DNA of 64,000 nt. It comes from Carya illinoinensis (lineage: Eukaryota; Streptophyta; Magnoliopsida; Fagales; Juglandaceae). The translations under genes were made by a program, and so were the position numbers. Under the pieces are notes generated by a model that saw only the letters and a program-made list of their open reading frames with translations, made no database searches and had not been told where the DNA came from. Shown piece by piece: positions 12,278-24,265 of the stretch (position 1 is the stretch's first letter; every line of letters starts with the position of its first letter). Location of the stretch: positions 16,581,501-16,645,500 of the forward strand of contig NC_056758.1 in NCBI RefSeq assembly GCF_018687715.1, written 5' to 3'.

Positions 12278-13557
12278 TGATTGAGCTGAATTTTTGCATT
12301 CTTAATGCTTTTAGAACCAATATATCTTAATTCTTTCATTACTTTATCATTGGTTTTATAGGAAAAAATGAATAAATCAAAGTTGTGATTTTAATTGATT
12401 AAAAGCATGAATTTCTGCTCTAATTTTATCAACTGTTGATTAATATGGATTATCGTGCCGCTCGAGCGAAGTCAGGCAGTTTCAAACGCTCGACTTCCGC
12501 TCGACAGTGAGCTCGAGCGAGTTGTGGGAAAAGAGATCGCTCAGGCGGAGGCATTTGGCCGCTCAAGCGAATTCAGGCAGAGTCGAACGCTCGATGTTCG
12601 CTCGACAGGCCGCTCGAGCTAACTTAGGCAAAGTCGAACGCTCGATGTTCGCTCGACACTCCGCTCGAGCGAATATCGTATTTTACAGATCAGGATTTAT
12701 TCCGCCGTCAGAGCATATATATGTTTTTTTACATCTTATGGCGGACTTTTGGCCTGGAAAACTCTGTTTTGATTAGAGAAACACTTCGAATTTATTTTTC
12801 CTTTGATTTTCGTTCAGATTCGGAGAGGAGGATTCATACAATCGATCATTCACGCAACTACACAATTACCATTGGATCATTCACTCACATTGCAGCAGAT
12901 TGAAGAACTCATTGAAGGGTCCAATTGCCACTGCAGCTCAGCCTCCTTCACCGTTTCGAATCTTCATTTCCATTCAATTGGCTTGATCTTTTCAATTCCC
13001 TACTTGCTATTTCATTTCAGTTTTAAATTTCTGAATTATTTTGGAGGATTTTGATTTAGACGTTTGAGTAATTTATTTGTTATTCATTTAATTTATGTTA
13101 TTTATTTTTATCGTTTCGTTAAACTTTCATTTTAATAGTGATTACAATTACGGTGGTTTAATTTGAGAATTTGTGATTTGAATACAATGATGAACCCTAA
13201 AATATTGATTTTGGGGCTTTTCAATTTTCAGTGCATGTTTTGTCAATTACTTTCTAATTTAGTTTAATTCTTAATTTAGTTTTATTAATTTCTGAGTTTA
13301 ATCTATTAGTCCTTTACATTCCAATCCGACAATCAAAATCTAAAAACATGACTCTAGTCTATGACTAGTACCCTTTTTTATCCATTGCACATACCATCAT
13401 TTTATTTTCTTTCTGTGAAGTTTTTCACCCTTTTCAACGAGTTTGATTTTTAAGTAACTTTTCCTGAGGAGACGATTTAGGAATTTATTCCTAATTATTA
13501 CAAGACATCCTCCTGCACTTGGGATAGCTTTAGTGCTACTCATTTTTGAGTGAGTCA
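12278..13557 (+). repeat. 3' LTR of the Athila-like element
   Basis: The TGATTGAGCTG start and GAGTGAGTCA end match the 5' LTR. It is followed by CTCCC (13558-13562), the right target duplication. It differs from the 5' copy by scattered substitutions and one insertion of about 45 bp. Confidence 0.95.
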
Positions 13558-13562
13558 CTCCC

Positions 13563-14790
13563 TTCAAAGAAGAAAACATTATTAAGAAAACAGTTCATCT
13601 TCTAAGCGGTCATGCCGTTCTCAACACTTAAGCGGCAACCAATAAGAGCCTGACACGTCAGAGATCCTCATCCTAATTTCATGAAACACACCACAGATAG
13701 CAAAATCAGATTTGTAACAACAGAGGGAAAATCGTTCCAGTGGTTCTCTCAACGTCGCAGCCTCCTCTTCGTCCATCGCAGCCTCCAGTTCAGATCCGGC
13801 ATGACCTGCAGGAAGATATTCTCTTGTGCCATTTGAGTTTTCTTTCATATATTATGTTAAAGTTGACTCCTTTTTGGTTTAGTTGAAAGTATAGAAATCG
13901 TAACCCATTCTGGGAAACAATTAGTAGTTCGAATTAATTAGGGAATAGTGTGATTATTTGATCAATGAGTGGAGAAAGAAGGAAGTAGAGGAGCATAGAG
14001 TTCTGCCGTTTTCAACAACTGTTCATGCCGTGACTCGACGCCCTCTCTCCCACCTCGCACTCAACACCTTTGTAGTAGCTTTTTATTTACCAAGCTCTTG
14101 TCTTTCTGCAAGCGCAAACCCACCTAGTGTGTGCACTTTCTTCTCACTGCAACACCATCGTTATCTCTCTTCGCCTCTTCTTCATTTCTTTCTTTTCCTA
14201 AAAATTGAAACTCACAACGAATCAATAGTTCTCTCAGACTACAAGTGGGAATTTTTTATGGGTTTTACTAGATATGTGGATGTGTATGCTTTGTGAAGCG
14301 GAATAATGAGGTCGATCCGACGATCAACCGTGCCATAATGGCGAGAGTACGTACTCGCCGAAGCTCTTCCCCAATTCTAGGTACTCGTCGTTGTTGAATG
14401 AGTTCGCGGCTCGATTCTGGCAATTCCTCGAGTATCCGCCGCGGAAATGTTAGCACAGCTGGTGACAGGCGTTCTACAGGTGCTTGTTCTTGAGGGTGAG
14501 GATGGAGGAGAGGTTGCGGGAGGGAAGGAGGGGGTGAGGGGCTAGGGCTCGACAGATGGGTTCCTGAAGGAGAGGAGAGAGGAGAGGTCGTGAGAGGGAA
14601 GGAGGGGGTGAGGGCTAGGGCTCGAGGGAGAGGGGAGAGGAGAGGTCGCAGGAGAGAAGTTGGGAATTTCAGATTGGTTTCGTATGCATTGTGGTCACAT
14701 TGTATGAAAATGAGGTGTCTATGTGTCATATTTTTATTGGATATCGTTTTTCAAATGAGATCGGCGTGACCTGCAGGAAGATATTCTCTT
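13563..14790. repeat. Segment bounded by a 34-bp direct repeat, with G-rich tandem units
   Basis: An AGATCCGGCATGACCTGCAG-type block at 13792-13825 recurs at 14758-14790 with two differences, including a perfect 24-bp match (13802-13825 and 14767-14790). It brackets about 930 bp of unrecognised sequence. At about 14500-14660 that segment has two and a half copies of a roughly 65-70-bp purine-rich unit (GGAGGGGGTGAGGGGCTAGG type), a possible G-quadruplex former. ORFs at 13958-14296 and 14268-14729 (minus) are low-complexity and not recognised. Confidence 0.6.
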
Positions 14791-16833
14791 AAAAAAGAAG
14801 AAGAAGAAGAAGCAAACAAAACAAAATCCTAACAACTCGTGGATGCCAACTTAAAAAAACATGTGATGCCATAGCCATTACACTAGAATGAAATGGTTTG
14901 ACACGAACTAAACCTTGGTTCTTGGATTAAGTAGAACTAAACCTTGAAATATTTCATTCATAACTAAATTGGTAGAATAATCAAGGCAAATTTTTTCAAG
15001 CCATCAATTGTACCACAAAAAAACTCCCACCCAAATTTTCCTATAAAATTGGGAAGAAGTAGATTTCAAGGCAGCAACCTAAAATAAAACACATGTTGCC
15101 AGTTGACGAACCAAGAAAAATAAAACTTTTCAATAAGGCAACACCCAAAATTTCCAACAAGTGGTTGCAAGTTGCTGGAAATACAAAAGCCCTAAATATC
15201 CGACCATCCCCAAATTTGCACAAGAAAAAAGAATTCAAAATCATACCAACATGCTTGAAAATCTTAGATTTCATCTACTAAACATTTTTGCATAGCTTGA
15301 AGGAGAATAGAGAGATTGAGAGATGAGAGATTCAAGCATACCAGAAACCACTCGAAAAATGAGGAGCAACGGGATATTGTTTTTAGAAATTTACCTCAAG
15401 CGGTCAAGAGTCAAATGTGTTGTTTTTTAGCACATTGCAAATCGTTGCCTATGATGAGATCTAAGAGTAGAACCAGTCTTGTGAGAGGAAGTGAAGATGG
15501 CATGAAATGAACTTGGGGCTGAAATGGAAATAAAGATTACTTTCTAGTTTTTGTAGCGAAAGAAAAAACTAGAATGTAGGCAAGAGAGAGAAATGAATAA
15601 CAAATTTATACATTTGTGAACAGTATCCACTAGTTGTAGTAGTGGTATTATAGCAAACTGAATATTAGTAATGAAATACATGATCCATTGGATGGGTATT
15701 TTGAGCTCTTTTCTTTAAATTTTACAAAAAGTTGGATTTTACATAACCCATTGGGAATACTTTTAGTCTCATAAAATACCTCTTGCATAAACTTATTTAT
15801 TATTTTTAAAGAAATACTTCATCCACAAAAAGATATCATAAAAGTGTATTCATAAGTTGACATAACTTAATATAATATGTCAGATTGTAAAATTATTTTT
15901 ATAATAAATTAAATATGACGTATTATATGAAGTTATATAAATTTAAAATTTTATTTTATTAAGATATCTTCTTAGATGACATCTCTCTTTTATATTAATT
16001 CATCCGATAACGTTACCTCAATTATTAGAAAAGATGCCAAGTATAATTTTCTCCCACTTTTTCTTTTACACGTCTTTTCTTTTCTGTAGTAATTAATATT
16101 AATCAGACAATTATGTCCCTTTCATAAGCTTTGTTTTTAGTTTATTTTTTCTTTGTTAATCCAAAAACAAGAGGAGGTTATTATATTGGCCAGTGTAGCA
16201 TGAAAAGACTAGGGTTGGAAAGTTTATTTTATGCAAGCAAGCCCAGATAGAGAGAGGTTGTATAAAATTCTAATACAGATGGTTGTTTACGTTGCTGTCA
16301 AATTATTGATGATTAATTTGTTTTTTTAATATAGGGTTTCTATCCCAACTATTTTTTATTTTTTATTTTTTTATTTTTTTATTTTTTTATACAGGGTGGG
16401 GCTTTTGAATCCAAGTTTTTTGTTTAAAAAATCGGGTCATATACCATCAAGCCATTAGGCTCTTGGCCTTCTATCCCAACTATTTAGTTAAGACTTGCAT
16501 GTTAAAATTAAAATTATGAAAAATGATATTTGAAATCGTGAAATATATAAGTATCGTACAATCTCTTTAAAAAATGTAAATAAATATAAGATCTACATAA
16601 AAATAATAATTTTTTAATAATATATCTCACTCTTTTTCAAAATAATTGTAAAGTATCTATATACTTTACGACTATACATCGCATTATTCTAAAATTATAT
16701 TTGTTGCTTTCCTGTAATTTGATACAATTCTTTATGGGCATGATAATGCATTGTTTCCCTCAATCATTGTAATTATTTGGTCCAACAACACCAATAAAAA
16801 AATGGTACAATGAACTATGAAGTGTATATTTTG

Positions 16834-16864
<31 letters not shown>

Positions 16865-16975
16865 GGGATTGGGAAGACCCTAATTTGGAATAAATTTTGT
16901 TCTCCATGCGACATGCCGCAGAACTAGCTCATGGCTACTGTGGCCATGGCGCGGCCCAGATTTTTCTTAATCAAA

Positions 16976-17019
<44 letters not shown>

Positions 17020-19103
17020 AAATTATGATTCACATTTTTTTTTCAAAATTATAATTCACATGTTCAAGATTTTTAAAATCTTTATAGACATATAATGTTC
17101 TGATCTCAAAGTTTTTTTCTATATAGCTCATAATTTTATTTAATTTATATATATAATATATTTTATATGATGTGGCCCCTTTAAAATTAATTTTTTCCCC
17201 TCAACAATTCGTTCAATTTGGCGTGTAAATTTTAAAAAAGCTTAAAACTAAAATTACATTTATGAAAATAATAAAATTATTAATATGAACCTGAATTTAT
17301 TGATTATACGATATTAAACTTCTTAATATGAAATTCAAAGTACAATAAACACTGAAAATAATGACATTTTGGTTGAATAAATAGTTGGGAACTTTATCCT
17401 TTATATTTCATCAACCAAGAAAAGACTAATTATTTGAGGTATTAGTTGTAGTATTATATACTTAACGTGGCATTAAAATATCTAAACATTATATGAAATT
17501 TGTATAAACTAGTTTATATAGTACGATGAAAGATGAGCTTATGAAAAATCACATCTTAGCTTTTATTAAAAATAAAATTTCTAAAAATATCATTATAAAA
17601 ATGATACAAATGAATCTTATTTAATGAAATACTATCCTAAGAAATCTAAAGGAGATACTAAGCTGTGTTTTTTAAAATTTTATTTATATATATATATATA
17701 TAGCAAATTATAATTTTTTGTCCTTGAAATAAATGCTCTCTTTAAAGTGGATTTTACCGAGATATAACTTTTATATATAGTTTTAATTTTATGATTTATC
17801 TTGAAATTAAATTTAAGATTTAACTCCTTTTATTTTAGATAAATATTACACGTTCAAAAATTGACCCAAAACATATTTGGTTCCGTCATTGCCAAGTTGG
17901 GTTGATATAAATGTGCAAAGATTTTTGATCTGTTCTATAAAAGTTTTTTTACTCATCATCTATATCTTTAATCTCAGCCACCTATTTGTCATCTGGACCT
18001 GAAGAATTGTAGAGACTATGTGACTAATGGGACAAGGCATACACGTTCATGCAGCTTGCCTCGGGTCCAATCTTGCAGTCCTTCCCTTGATAAGGGCTTC
18101 CCATGTGATGCTGGACATACCCCTGAGATCATACAAAATGCATTGCAAGTCTGTAATCTTTTTTCCACAGGCTCACTCTAGATGTGATGTCTTAGATGGA
18201 GTATGGGCCTCTTGAGTATGACACTTGCTGCCTCTTGGGCATCTTATCATCATTTTGAAGAGGCCTCACGTCCGTTTTGGTCTTGTACTTAACTATTGCT
18301 CGCCATCATTATCCAAAACTACCACTTTCTTCAATTCGTATTTCTTGCCCTCATACGGGTTACCAGAGTGCTTGCCCACCTAGCATAGGACAAAACTTCG
18401 TTTATCACCCAGTGTTGAGATGTGTCATCCAGGCTTCTTACAATGCGATTCTCGCCTTACTCTTTGTTTGGTAGCACATTGCCTCTTCTTCGCCTGTTGT
18501 CAGACAATCCATCTTGGGTTGTTCAATAGTGAACTATGTCTGTCAAGCTTTTTACATGGTGTTGTTTGCTTTTCCATTGGACTAGCTGCACTCTACTTGG
18601 CTCGTTACCTAATCTTCCATAGCACCTTTTTTGTGGGAAGGGGTCTCATCCCTTACTTGAAAGGAGTCCCCACGAAAGGTAGAGAAGCAAGGTTTTCTCG
18701 TGTGTTTTATTTTATTTTGTTTTGTTTTATAAGTTTTTAGTACACGTGAGAGACATATAGCGTTGAATGTAAGATGTTCTTAATAATATATTGAAGTAAT
18801 CTCTTATTTCACGTGTTGGGGTGAACAAAGATTTCTATGAAATTGGGGTAAATGAAAAATTCCAACCCATACTATTAAATTACCATTTGTCATTTAACAT
18901 GTGAGAGGTGTGTTTTTCTAATAAGATCAACAATATTATATTGAAAAGGGATGAGTTTTGCAATGACAAATGATTAAAAAAATTTAAATGAAATTAATCT
19001 CATAGATTGTTTGCCGTTCACACCAATTCACAAACAATATCTTTACCATTTACTAGCGCCCAATAAAAATTTGGAAAACGTTTTTCGTAAATTCTAAGTT
19101 AAT
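14791..19103. other. Long gene-free AT-rich stretch with microsatellites
   Basis: No gene is supported. There is a T-rich run at 16345-16390, (TA)n at about 16835-16861, (CT)n at 16979-17017 and (TA)n at about 17688-17702. Between 18000 and 18740 base composition is more even and three modest ORFs overlap, rich in Cys, His and Leu. I recognise no family in them and treat them as chance or a decayed repeat. Confidence 0.55.
16979..17017. repeat. (CT)n microsatellite
   Basis: Uninterrupted CT dinucleotides of about 19 units in intergenic DNA. Confidence 0.95.
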
Positions 19104-19245
19104 GTTTGGAGAATGAGATGAGATGATTTTAGATAAAAGTTAAAAATTAAATAAAAATATTATTATAATATTATTTTTTAATATTATTATTATTTTAAGA
19201 TTTGAAAAAATTAAATTATTTACTATATTTTGTGAAGAAATTTAG

Positions 19246-19445
19246 GTTTGGTTACATAAAACCAAATTATCTGATCTCATATAATCATTACGACTTTCTC
19301 AAATTTCTATATAAAATATAATAACAATTTTTAATTTTTTAAATTTCAAGACAAAATTAATATTAAAAAAATATATTATAATAATATTTTATTTAATTTT
19401 CAACAAAATATCTCATTTCATCTCATTTAAACTGTGTAACCAAAC
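19246..19445. mobile_element. MITE with 11-bp terminal inverted repeats
   Basis: GTTTGGTTACA (19246-19256) is the exact reverse complement of TGTAACCAAAC (19435-19445). The 200-bp interior is AT-rich, with ATCTCAT/ATGAGAT motifs near both ends. It has no ORF. A related half (TGTTTGGAGAATGAGATGAGATGA) lies just upstream from about 19102. Similar sequence is inserted in the intron at 25046-25226. No clear target duplication is seen. Confidence 0.65.
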
Positions 19446-19830
19446 GAGATATTAGAAAAGTTATAATAATGAAATTAAATGAAAAAAAATGTGATAAAAT
19501 ATTTTCACTATCCAAACTATCCAAATAGGGCCTAAAATTTAAAATCTCTATTTAAAATAGCATCATTTGTTTTCACAATTCAAAATTTATTCATTCTATT
19601 TCATTTAATCGTTATAATTTTTTTAAATTTTTATATAAAATAAAATAAAAATTTTTAAAATTTAAAATTTTAAAATAAAATATTATTAAAATATTTTTTA
19701 ATATTATTTTATTTAATTTTTAATTTTAATTTTAACTCACCTCGTCACACCATCACATACTATAAAGCAAAAGGAGATAATTTGGCTACGTTTTCCAGCT
19801 GGGCGATATTTTTCCGTATTCAATTTCAAT
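19446..19830. other. AT-rich sequence upstream of the CBS-domain gene
   Basis: Mostly A/T homopolymer-like sequence, perhaps another decayed MITE (ATTCATTCTATTTCATTTAATC at 19590 onward and its A/T-rich mirror to about 19745). No gene. Confidence 0.5.
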
Positions 19831-19899
19831 CCCACCAAACGTTTTGACTCCCTCCGTTCATTCTTATCCACACCATCTTCCGGCTTTCATGTTTCGGCC

Positions 19900-20696
19900 T
19901 TCTCTTTCTGCCAGTGTCTGTGTCTGGTGTCTGTGTCTGCGTCTGTGTCTCTCTCTCGCAAAACCAAACAGGATCCACGCACTCTAACTTGAGACATTCA
20001 GCTTCAAATAGAGAGAGATCCTTATTTCATGGGCCTTAACCGGAGGGACTTGGTTAGAATTCTTGCTCGTCTCCAGCTTTTTCATCAATGGCCAATCCTC
20101 TCACTCTCAATCTCAGCTCCTTCTTCTTCACTCTTCTGATTCTTCACAGACTTCTACCCATTACCGGCCTTCACCTTCTCCTCATCTTTCTTCACTCCCT
20201 TTTATAGGTCTGGCTTACCGGTTTTCCCGGTACCCACTTCCTCTTCTTTCTCCTTCTCTCTGCTTGATTCTCGGAAAAATAAGACGCAGGAAATATTATT
20301 TTATTCCTGGATTTTTCTGGAGCAAACGCAAACCGGCCTCCCTCTAGTTGATTGCTCTGTGAAGGTGGGAAAGTGGAAGAAAGTTCAACTTTGAAATATC
20401 TGGATCCCCTGGGAAGTTAGAAACTTCATTGACCGAACTTATTAAATCGAGGTGATCTTTCTGATTTAGAAAACTTCGATTGAACTTTGAGCGGAACTAG
20501 TAGAAGAAAACTGAAGATCTTAGCTTTTTCATAGGCTTCTCTTTAGCCAAACAGCAATATACAACTATCCATTGTCAGATATCTAGTGATTTCAGGTACT
20601 TGTCTTGAATCGTAGATTTGTTCTCTCGAATTCTTCCTGTAACCCACTTTTCTTTTCTTTTTCTTGGGCTTCTCGGCAGACGAACGGGGATTGAGA
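19900..20696 (+). promoter_or_regulatory. Probable promoter/5' leader of the CBS-domain gene
   Basis: From about 19900 the sequence turns from AT-rich to pyrimidine-rich (a GTCTGTGTCT run at 19915-19950, then TCTCTCTCTC), as in many plant leaders. A plausible leader intron has donor GTACTT at 20596 and a polypyrimidine tract with acceptor TTCTCGGCAG ending at 20679, which is 17 bases before the ATG. Upstream ORFs, for example 20063-20347, are Ser/Leu-rich and not recognised. The transcription start cannot be placed from sequence alone. Confidence 0.45.
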
Positions 20697-21049
20697 ATGG
20701 CATCGGTGTTTCTGTACCATGTGGTGGGCGATCTGACGGTGGGGAAGCCTGAGATGGTGGAGTTTCTGGAGATGGAGACTGTCGAGTCGGCGATACGTGC
20801 GATCGGGGAGTCGACAGAGGGAGGAATACCGGTGTGGAAGAGGAGATCGCATTCCCAGCATCCAGGTGTGATTGAGAGTGGTGAGATGAGGCAGCAAAGG
20901 TTTGTGGGCATTCTTAGTTCTCTGGACATTGTTGGCTTCTTGGCAAGGAGTGAGTGTTTGGAGGATCAAGACAAGGCCATGAAGACCCCGGTTTCCGAGG
21001 TAGTTGTGCCTAATAATTCCCTGTTGAGGCAGGTTGATCCTGGGACAAG
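20697..21049 (+). CDS. CBSX6: CBS-domain protein CBSX6-like, coding exon 1
   Basis: The start is ATG at 20697 (MASVFLYHVVGDLTVGKPEM), which matches the N-terminus I know for the plant CBSX6 family. An upstream in-frame ATG at 20664 lies across a likely splice acceptor and is not used here. The exon encodes residues 1-117 plus two bases of the next codon. CBS motif 1 is at about residues 14-85 (ETVESAIRAIGESTEGGIPV, FVGILSSLDIVGFLA), and a second begins at PVSEVVVPNNSLLRQVDPG. The donor is ACAAG|GTCAGC with GT at 21050. CBS modules come in pairs that can bind adenosyl ligands and act as energy sensors. The biochemical role of CBSX6 itself is not established. No stop or frameshift is seen, so the gene appears intact. 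Confidence 0.88.
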
Positions 21050-22020
21050 GTCAGCTATCATGCTATGATTGATTTTTTTAACGTAAAATATTAGAATTTT
21101 AACTCCCCGATTTCGCTATGAGCATTATATGAATTTAATTTGATTGTACTTAGAAGAAAGGTTTTCCTCTCTATTAATTAGTGATCATGCTCTTTTCATG
21201 AAGTTTGCCGTTTTTCCTTTTAGATTGGTAAAACAAGCATGAGCGTCTTGGTCTCCCAAAGTTTTACTGCGACAGGAAAGTCAATTTGGGTAGTTTATGA
21301 ATCTTGATGATCTTGAGCTGGAGAGTACAGGAAATTGCCATGATCGTTTTCCCCCTAATATGCGCTGGTGTGTGCTAGGCCCTGTAAAATCCGAATAATG
21401 ACTGCATGAAAATGGGTTGGTGTAACGTTCTTGATAATCAAGAACTGCTGATTACCACCCAGACTTCAGATTCCTCTCGATGATTAACTACTCACAACAC
21501 ACAAGACTAGAAGTAGTCGAGAAAAGCGCAACACACAATGATTTAACTCCAGATTCCATGATGAATCTGAACTGGGAATTTTCGAGGAACTCCCAACCTC
21601 CAAGACTCAAGATTCTTATTCAACCGATATGCTTACATGCAAGAACTCTGCTATTCTTATACTCGCAGAGTGAATCCAGAAATTCAAAACGCAACTAATA
21701 CAACATAAAATGCACCCAAACTTCTAACTATCAAAACTCACCGTATTACTTAAACCAACACACCGTTTGTAACATACGAACCTAGAATTTAGGTTAATTC
21801 AGTTAGAATTATTTAGTTATGTTCTGATTATATTTATTCTTTTTATTAATTACTTATTTATTTATTTTCAGATACGTATAATTATCTTTTTGTTAAATCA
21901 GATAATGAACCAGATTAATTAGTTTTTAGGTGGTTTCCTTTTATCTTGTAATCTTTGTTATTATCGGATAGGTTTAAAAGTTTTTGAAAAGATTCTAAGA
22001 TCAAAACCAAATCAGATCTA

Positions 22021-22079
22021 GCTAATCCCCTGAAAACTCTAGCTAATCTCCTGAAAACTCTAGCTAATCTCCTGAAAAC
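22021..22079. repeat. 21-bp tandem repeat, 2.8 copies
   Basis: GCTAATCTCCTGAAAACTCT-type units start at 22021, 22042 and 22063 (partial), with one C/T difference. They lie just upstream of the LTR's TATA-like site. Confidence 0.93.
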
Positions 22080-23784
22080 CCACGTAAAACCCTTTCCCTC
22101 ACCTTTATAAAATCTTACCAGACCCTCAGAATAATGTTTCAGAAATTTTAGTTGACAAAGAGGGAAAAGAAAAGGATAGCACTCGTGCAGCCCCTTCTTT
22201 TCTGTTACCCAGCCACCTCATCAGAGCACCTTCAGATCTACACAGACACTGCCAGTCAACCACTTCGTTGAACACCCCACTATCTGGTAAGCCACTGCAG
22301 TCTGTCACCTTTTTTCTCTCTCTCTTGTCACACGTTACCTTTCCTTAGCAAGCCTTAGATCCCATAGCTGGCCTGCTTTCTCCAGCAAATGATTATTTGC
22401 TTTGTACATATCCTCTTATTTCTTTTACTTTACTGAAAAGCACATGCAAGTTTTGGTTATTACACAAATGCCCTTCAACCCACTGCACCTAACCTTTCCG
22501 TAAACTGCCTCATAAAGGAACTTTTGGTGAAGTTACCTCTTTACCCTCTAGTAACTAGGCAGACTTTATATTTTAAACCTGATCTTATACGTGGGCTATT
22601 TTTTCCTTGTGGGCTGGGCTTGAGGTTTATTAGACATGTTTCATTAATATGGACTTTTGTTTTAAATTGGGCTTGATTCTAGTATATTTCAGAAACTTGT
22701 TTTAATTGATAAGTGAGTTGATTTCTTGTGGGCCTGATTATTTTTATTGGGCTGGTTGTATTTACAGAAACTGTTCTAGTAACCTTAAATGTTTTCTGTA
22801 CTTGGGGCTGGGCTGAAACTTAAATCAGACCAAAGTTTCACTTAAATAAATGTATTAGTCTCAGACTCATTCTTTTATACAATATATTGAAGGGCTTTTA
22901 AGCATATTTTAAAGAATTCTTTTATATTGTTTCAGCTTGTTATCTTAGCTAATATTTCAATTGACCTTTAACTAAGTTTTATAAAATCATTAAGATTATC
23001 ATATGAGCTTTGGAATAATATTATTTTAGGTAATCTTTTTATATTTGAATATTCATTATATTACCTCTATGGTAAGATTTTAAATAATTAGATTGCTACG
23101 ACACGTTTTCTAGAAAGATTAGTAACGTCTAGTGCCTCGTATAGGTCACGAGCTACGACGTGAGTATTCGGAAGCAGCGCTAAGAGGTAAATAATATGGT
23201 CATATAAATGTATGTGTAATGTAAATATTATAATTGGGTATGATAATATGTTATGGTTTTGATGGTTATCTACGTTGCGCTAAAAGCCAAGTCAAGGTTA
23301 GATCGCTTTCATGAACTTCTATGAATTATGATGATTTACATGAAAGTAAGCCTATATATATGTTGAACCTTTATGGATCGTTGATTGATGGATTGAATGT
23401 TACTAACATCACATGGAAGCCATGATATTATCATATAATAAATTAAGATAGGTATTCTATGAATTAAAATAGCCAAATCATGCATGCTTCATTCATGTAG
23501 TGCTTAGACCATGTATGCCATGTATTGTTCATGCAATAACTTAAGTCAAGCATGCCATGTAATGAATAGCCAGATCATGTATGCCATATTCATGTAGTTT
23601 TGAGATCATGCATGCCATGAAATGTCATAAAATGATTAAATCATGTTAGGCCATGTCATGCTATGCTATACCATGTACAAGAATATATCATGTTATGCCA
23701 TGCCATGTACAAGAATATGCCATGCTAGAGAAGTCTATGAAGTCCAAGAAAATTATCATGCATTAAGAAAGATAAGCATTTTAA

Positions 23785-24265
23785 GGTAACACGGACCCAA
23801 GCGTGTTTACCATAGTTATGCTAAGAAGGTACCACGGACTCAAGCGTGGTTATCACAAGTTAAGTGGAACACGGACTCAAGCGTGTTTCACTCCATGTCA
23901 TGCAAGTTAAGTGAACATGGACCCAAGCATGTTTCACTCCATGTCATGCAAGTTAAGTGAACATGGACCCAAGCATGTTTCACTCCATGTCAAGCAAAGA
24001 TAAGTGAAACACGGACCCAAGCGTGTTTTACTCCATGTCAAGCAAAGATAAGTGAAACACGGACCCAAGCGTGTTTCACTCCATGTCAAGCAAGATAAGT
24101 GAAACACGGACTCAAGCGTGTTTCACTCCACGTCAAGCAAGATAAGTGAAACACGGACTCAAGCGTGTTTCACTTCATGTTATGCAAGTTAAGTGAAACA
24201 CGGACTCAAGCGTGTTTCACTACATGACAAGTTATGTGGTGCCATGGACTCAAGCGTGGTTCACC
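23785..24265. repeat. Hairpin minisatellite, 11 units of about 47 bp
   Basis: Each unit has an inverted repeat: in the full form GTGAAACACG, an 8-nt loop GACTCAAG or GACCCAAG, then CGTGTTTCAC. Units start near 23785, 23828, 23864, 23911, 23957, 24004, 24052, 24099, 24145, 24193 and 24238, separated by TCCATGTCAAGCAAGATAA-like linkers. Two units have CATG in both arms instead of CACG/CGTG, and one has CCACG paired with CGTGG, so pairing is kept. The end units are more degenerate. It lies inside the 3.0-kb solo LTR. Confidence 0.93.

Larger units (their letters stand above)
4325..13557 (+). mobile_element. Athila-like Ty3/gypsy LTR retrotransposon, complete but dead
   Basis: LTRs at 4325-5568 and 12278-13557 both run TG to CA. 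CTCCC flanks both sides (4320-4324 and 13558-13562) as a perfect 5-bp target duplication. Order: 5' LTR, tRNA-Asp-type primer site, gag, protease, reverse transcriptase, RNase H, integrase, about 1.1 kb of non-coding DNA, 3' LTR. The reverse transcriptase and RNase H text and the Asp primer site fit the Athila clade. The env-like ORF that some Athila elements carry after pol is absent. The single gag-pol frame (5652-11198) is interrupted by 15 stop codons but I see no frameshift, so the element cannot move on its own. Confidence 0.95.

Noticed and set aside
14268..14729. 153-codon minus-strand Pro/Ser/Leu ORF
   Set aside because: It is produced by the purine-rich tandem units and has no family-like pattern.
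18027..18740. Three overlapping plus-strand ORFs with many Cys and His
   Set aside because: They are in different frames, without a start context or motif I know, and cannot be joined by convincing splice sites.
20063..20347. 94-codon ORF in the leader of the CBS-domain gene
   Set aside because: It is Ser/Leu/Pro-rich from a pyrimidine-rich leader, has no recognisable domain, and is likely non-coding leader.
23785..24265. Regularly spaced palindromic repeats resembling a CRISPR array
   Set aside because: The linkers are copies of each other rather than unique spacers, the array is inside a plant LTR, and there are no cas genes.
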